NCBI RefSeq assembly: GCF_001673315.1 | Contig: NZ_LZLQ01000148.1 | Span: forward strand, 1 to 64,000 | DNA from: Mycobacterium asiaticum | GTDB lineage: Bacteria; Actinomycetota; Actinomycetes; Mycobacteriales; Mycobacteriaceae | Reading direction: 5' to 3' | DNA length: 64,000 bases | In this document: positions 61,280 through 64,000 of the stretch, one piece after another | Position numbering within the stretch: position 1 is the stretch's first letter | Layout: each line of letters starts with the position of its first letter | Program-made: the position numbers and the translations under genes | Notes under the pieces: generated by a model | What the model was told of the DNA's origin: nothing | What the model saw: the letters and a program-made list of their open reading frames with translations, nothing else | The model's database searches: none

Positions 61280-62059
61280 TCACTTGCCGGGCTGAGCGTA
61301 TTGGTGGGGTTTTGGTTGCCGCAAGGTGGTCACCTCGACGTGGTCGGCCTGCTGCACCGACATCCGTCCGCCGACACGCTTGACGCTGTCCTCGGCGCCG
61401 CCGGGGATGTTCATGGCCGCGGCCAGAGTTGGCGGATCACCAATGGCAAGAATCGAATACGGCGGGGAGAACTGCTTGGTGTCGATGGTCAGCGAACCCG
61501 CGGAACCAACTACCCAGGTGTCCACGCCGACCCGCACCGACTGGTGGGCGTCGTTGATCTGAATTGCTTCGGCGCCGGCCGCACGCAACTCATTCATCAC
61601 GTCGAGCATCACTTCCGCCGATATCCCGGGACCCGGGTCGTCTATCTTCGCGGTGACACCTGGCCCGCTGGCCCCCACCGCGCCGACCAGGATCGACAGC
61701 GCCGCCAACCTGGTTCGAGCGTTCTCGATGGCGACCTGATCGGTGTTGCCCGAGGCCTGCAATGTATTCAAGGTGTTCTGCAGGTCGGCCACTTCGGTGC
61801 TCAGCGTCGCCTCCCGCTGCCGCAGCGAATCCAGCAGCACCAACAGATCGGCGGGGCGGGCGGATTCCAGCGAATCGCCGGAATCGTTCTGACGTACCTG
61901 GGTCACGATGGCGACACCCAGAACCAGACACAACAACGCGGCGAGCGCCCCGAACGCCAGTCGCGACCGGCCGCGCGGAATCAACTGACGACGTGGCTGT
62001 TCCGACGGCAGTTCGTGCCGCCCTCGGCGCTCGGGCGGATTTGTCGTCTCTTCGCTCAC
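61280..62059 (-). CDS. DUF881 membrane-anchored protein, Rv1825-like
   Basis: About 259 residues: a basic cytoplasmic N-terminus, one transmembrane helix (LAFGALAALLCLVLGVAIV, about 33-52), a short coiled segment (LRQREATLSTEVADLQNTLNTL) and the DUF881 domain (VTAKIDDPGPG, NELRAAGAEAIQINDAHQSV, YSILAIGDPPTL). GTG at 62059 is set by GGAGATGGGG upstream. Similar to the gene at 62410-63333. DUF881 proteins occur beside the small basic protein and PgsA-type gene in actinobacteria, and in sporulating firmicutes; function unknown. Confidence 0.9.
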   Translation of the reverse strand: MSEETTNPPERRGRHELPSEQPRRQLIPRGRSRLAFGALAALLCLVLGVAIVTQVRQNDSGDSLESARPADLLVLLDSLRQREATLSTEVADLQNTLNTLQASGNTDQVAIENARTRLAALSILVGAVGASGPGVTAKIDDPGPGISAEVMLDVMNELRAAGAEAIQINDAHQSVRVGVDTWVVGSAGSLTIDTKQFSPPYSILAIGDPPTLAAAMNIPGGAEDSVKRVGGRMSVQQADHVEVTTLRQPKPHQYAQPGK

Positions 62060-62075
62060 GTTGACCCCATCTCCG

Positions 62076-62408
62076 TCACGCTCCGAACAGCCGCCGACGC
62101 AACGCGGCGGCATTGCCGAAGATCCGGATTCCCAACACGACGATGATCGCGGTGGACAGCTGGGTGCCTACCCCCAATTGGTCACCGACATAGACGATCA
62201 GCGCGGCCACCAGGACGTTGAACACGAAGGAGACGACGAAGACCTTTGGGTCGAAGATGCGCTCGAGGTACGCCCGCAGACCGCCGAATACCGCGTCCAG
62301 CGCCGCCACCACCGCGATGGGCAGATACGGCTGGATCACCTCGGGGACGCTGGGATGGAAGATCAACCCCAGCACAATGCCGATGGCCAGCGCCGCGATT
62401 CCGATCAT
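62076..62408 (-). CDS. Small basic protein family (DUF1290), Rv1824-like
   Basis: A 110-residue membrane protein with about four hydrophobic helices (IGIAALAIGIVLGLIF, LPIAVVAALDAVFGGL, VVSFVFNVLVAALIVYVG, IIVVLGIRIFGNAAAL). A C-terminal basic end gives the family its name. ATG at 62408 follows the TGA of the preceding DUF881 gene by one base, a strong coupling signal; a TTG at 62423 is less likely. Function unknown; consistently sandwiched by DUF881 genes. Confidence 0.87.
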   Translation of the reverse strand: MIGIAALAIGIVLGLIFHPSVPEVIQPYLPIAVVAALDAVFGGLRAYLERIFDPKVFVVSFVFNVLVAALIVYVGDQLGVGTQLSTAIIVVLGIRIFGNAAALRRRLFGA

Positions 62409-62409
62409 G

Positions 62410-63333
62410 TCACTTGGGCCCAATCTCGTTGGCGTACTTAACGTCTCGGGTCATTCCAGCGGGCAGCGCCAGATTGTCACCGAGGTTGACGCTGACCCCG
62501 ACGCTGTAGGACACCTCCAGCAGGCGCAGCCGCCGCAACCCGGCACTCCGCTCGAACATATCCCGCATCGCTTGCCCGCGCCCGATCGCCAGGATGGTGT
62601 ACGGACTGGTGGTCGGATTGTTGTCGACCAGGATCGCTCCGCCCGCTTGCCGGATGGTGACGTTGGGCCCGATGCGGGCGCCGTCGACTGAAATGGCTTC
62701 GGCCCCACTGGCCCACAACGAGTTCACGACGAGTTGCAGGTCTCGGTCAAGGATGATCTGCTGGCTGCCCTTTACCCGCTGCTTGGACGCGTCGGAAAGA
62801 TTCGGCCCGACGCCGGGGTCGGTCACCGTCACCGTCAGGCCGGGGCCCCGCACCGCGGTGCTGGCCGCTGCCAGACTGAGCGCGTCGAGTCGGCTCAGCA
62901 CCCGTTGGCCCTCGGCGTCGTCGGCCAGCACGACTCGCTGCACGTCGTCCACTTTGGCCGCCAGCGCGCTGCGCTGCTTGGCCAGCCGACTGGCGTCGGA
63001 TTGCGTCGAACGCACGTTGGTGGCCAGCACCTGTTGTGCGGTCCGTACGCCAGGCGCGACCGAGCGGGCCTGCGCAACCGCGGCGGCGAACACGGTGGCG
63101 ACCAGCATTGCCGCCAGCGCCTGCCACATCCAGCCGAAGGCGCGGGAGCGGCCAGTCTCGGGTTCGTCGCGGCGCTGCCGTTCCGCGGCCGCGGCCGCAT
63201 AGCCGGGGTCGAGGTGTTCGGACAGCAGCGCGCGCAGCAGCGACGGCACCGGAATCCGTTGGGGCCGGGCGCTGTGGGCGCTCAGACCGGCGTTCGGGTC
63301 ATAGCCGCCGAGCAGAGGATCCCGGTCAGCCAT
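62410..63333 (-). CDS. DUF881 membrane-anchored protein, Rv1823-like
   Basis: A 307-residue paralogue of the Rv1825-like protein and of the same length as Rv1823. Cytoplasmic N-terminal ~65 residues, transmembrane helix at about 70-90 (WQALAAMLVATVFAAAVAQA), coiled region and DUF881 domain (GPGLTVTVTDPGVGPN, VVNSLWASGAEAISVDGARI, PYTILAIGRGQAMRDM). Overlaps pgsA2 by 8 bp, so it is read from the same transcript. Confidence 0.92.
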   Translation of the reverse strand: MADRDPLLGGYDPNAGLSAHSARPQRIPVPSLLRALLSEHLDPGYAAAAAERQRRDEPETGRSRAFGWMWQALAAMLVATVFAAAVAQARSVAPGVRTAQQVLATNVRSTQSDASRLAKQRSALAAKVDDVQRVVLADDAEGQRVLSRLDALSLAAASTAVRGPGLTVTVTDPGVGPNLSDASKQRVKGSQQIILDRDLQLVVNSLWASGAEAISVDGARIGPNVTIRQAGGAILVDNNPTTSPYTILAIGRGQAMRDMFERSAGLRRLRLLEVSYSVGVSVNLGDNLALPAGMTRDVKYANEIGPK

Positions 63334-63958
63334 GTTCGCCCGCTTCCGGGTGCCGACGGTGCCTCGTGACCTTGGGCATTCGGCGCATCACCAGGACCAT
63401 CTGAATCATGTAGAGCACGAAAGCCCACAGGTACATGTACAGACCCCAGATCAGGAATGCCCACCCGCAAGCGCCGACCGCGCGGCTCCACAGCGCATCC
63501 CATTGGCCCAGCAGGACCAGGGGAAAGCCCGACATCAGGGCGAATGTTGCGCCCTTGCCCACGTAGGTAACGGGAAGCGCAGACAGCCCGCGGCTCCACA
63601 GCAGCGGGAGTGTCCCGGCCAGCGCCGCGTCGCGGGCCAGCAGTGTGAGAACAAACCACCATGGGGCGATCCCGCTGATCGCGAACACGATCGGCACGGC
63701 GACCATGTAAAGCCGGTCCACCGCCGGGTCCAGCAGCATGCCCAACCGCGACGACTGGTTCAACACCCGGGCGATCTTGCCGTCCGCCCAGTCCGAGATG
63801 CCGCTGAACATCAGGATCGCGACCGCCCAGCCGTAGGCGTGGGTGTCCAGCATCAGATAGACGAAGACCGGGATAAGTGCCAGGCGGATCACGCTGAGCA
63901 CGTTGGGGACGGTCAGCACCCGATTCTGGGCGAGCACTGGCTCCATGAGCCGTGACAT
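63326..63958 (-). CDS. pgsA2: CDP-alcohol phosphatidyltransferase PgsA2 (Rv1822-like)
   Basis: A 210-residue integral membrane enzyme that transfers a phosphatidyl group from CDP-diacylglycerol to an alcohol. The family motif D-x2-DG-x2-AR-x8-G-x3-D-x3-D is complete: D56, D59-G60, A63-R64, G73, D77, D81. Six hydrophobic helices follow. Annotated as PgsA2; whether it makes phosphatidylglycerophosphate or another phospholipid is not settled by sequence. Start at 63958 or, as in some annotations, the ATG four codons later. First gene of the DUF881 cluster; the upstream strand contains a short hairpin (63975-63993). Confidence 0.92.
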   Translation of the reverse strand: MSRLMEPVLAQNRVLTVPNVLSVIRLALIPVFVYLMLDTHAYGWAVAILMFSGISDWADGKIARVLNQSSRLGMLLDPAVDRLYMVAVPIVFAISGIAPWWFVLTLLARDAALAGTLPLLWSRGLSALPVTYVGKGATFALMSGFPLVLLGQWDALWSRAVGACGWAFLIWGLYMYLWAFVLYMIQMVLVMRRMPKVTRHRRHPEAGEHG

Positions 63959-64000
63959 TAGCTCGGTGACGATGCGGTCCGCGAGGCGGACCGAGGAGGA

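Noticed and set aside
63975..63993. 7-bp-arm hairpin upstream of pgsA2 as a terminator
   Set aside because: No U-rich tract follows on either strand, and it probably lies within the 3' end of an upstream gene cut by the window edge.

Overview
The window is mycobacterial chromosome: very G+C-rich, GTG/TTG starts common, a PPE-family 3' end, apa, garA, blaI/blaR, F420-type enzymes and IdeR iron boxes. From memory, the gene order matches M. tuberculosis Rv1877 down to Rv1822, read in reverse. Several features point away from the M. tuberculosis complex: a complete lon gene, an intact oxyR next to ahpC-ahpD, a phosphoketolase, a bacterioferritin-associated ferredoxin, and no urease operon between ndh and the Rv1847-type thioesterase. 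I read it as a non-tuberculous, probably slow-growing Mycobacterium; the species cannot be fixed from the sequence alone.

Layout. 1-5.5 kb: a PPE 3' end cut by a perfect hairpin at the window edge, an efflux pump with a fused C-terminal domain, the divergent iron-storage pair bfrA/bfd with tandem IdeR boxes between them, then an enoyl-CoA isomerase-like gene, a PPOX-fold protein and an EthD-like protein. 5.5-9 kb: oxyR divergent from ahpC-ahpD, then a GH13 glucosidase-like gene. 9-21 kb: DUF1810 protein, lldD2, lon with a possible HspR site, small DNA-related genes, and a three-gene acyl-CoA type operon (CoA transferase, thiolase-like, epimerase/PEP-synthase chimera). 21-31.5 kb: SDR and phosphoketolase, then an accessory block with a serine hydrolase, two paralogous methyltransferases, a glycosyltransferase fused to a degenerate M23 domain, an unknown DUF218-like protein and an NDP-sugar epimerase. 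Two sampled lines in the distal part of this block are only 43-47 % G+C, against 72 % for a line inside lon.

31.5-45.5 kb: MOSC protein, CPBP protease, adhA, a GlsB-type membrane protein, apa, modCBA, an SDR, an F420 oxidoreductase, ndh, a 4 x 55-bp repeat where urease would be expected, thioesterase, a MrsI-like iron sRNA, blaI-blaR and gnd1. 45.5-54.8 kb: guaB1, a CNNM/CorC gene interrupted by an in-frame TGA at the centre of a perfect palindrome, its intact paralogue, glcB, a VWA protein and a haloalkane dehalogenase. 54.8-64 kb (minus strand): gcvP behind a glycine riboswitch, MerR regulators resR and the Rv1828 type, a DUF151 nuclease, garA, gcvH, the DUF881/small-basic-protein cluster and pgsA2.

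Links between genes. Iron: bfrA, bfd and the MrsI-like sRNA all carry IdeR-type boxes, so storage, release and post-transcriptional sparing appear tied to one regulator inside this window. Peroxide: oxyR with ahpC/ahpD. Central carbon and nitrogen: lldD2, phosphoketolase, gnd1, glcB, the glycine cleavage genes and GarA. Cell envelope: apa, pgsA2 and possibly the accessory sugar block.
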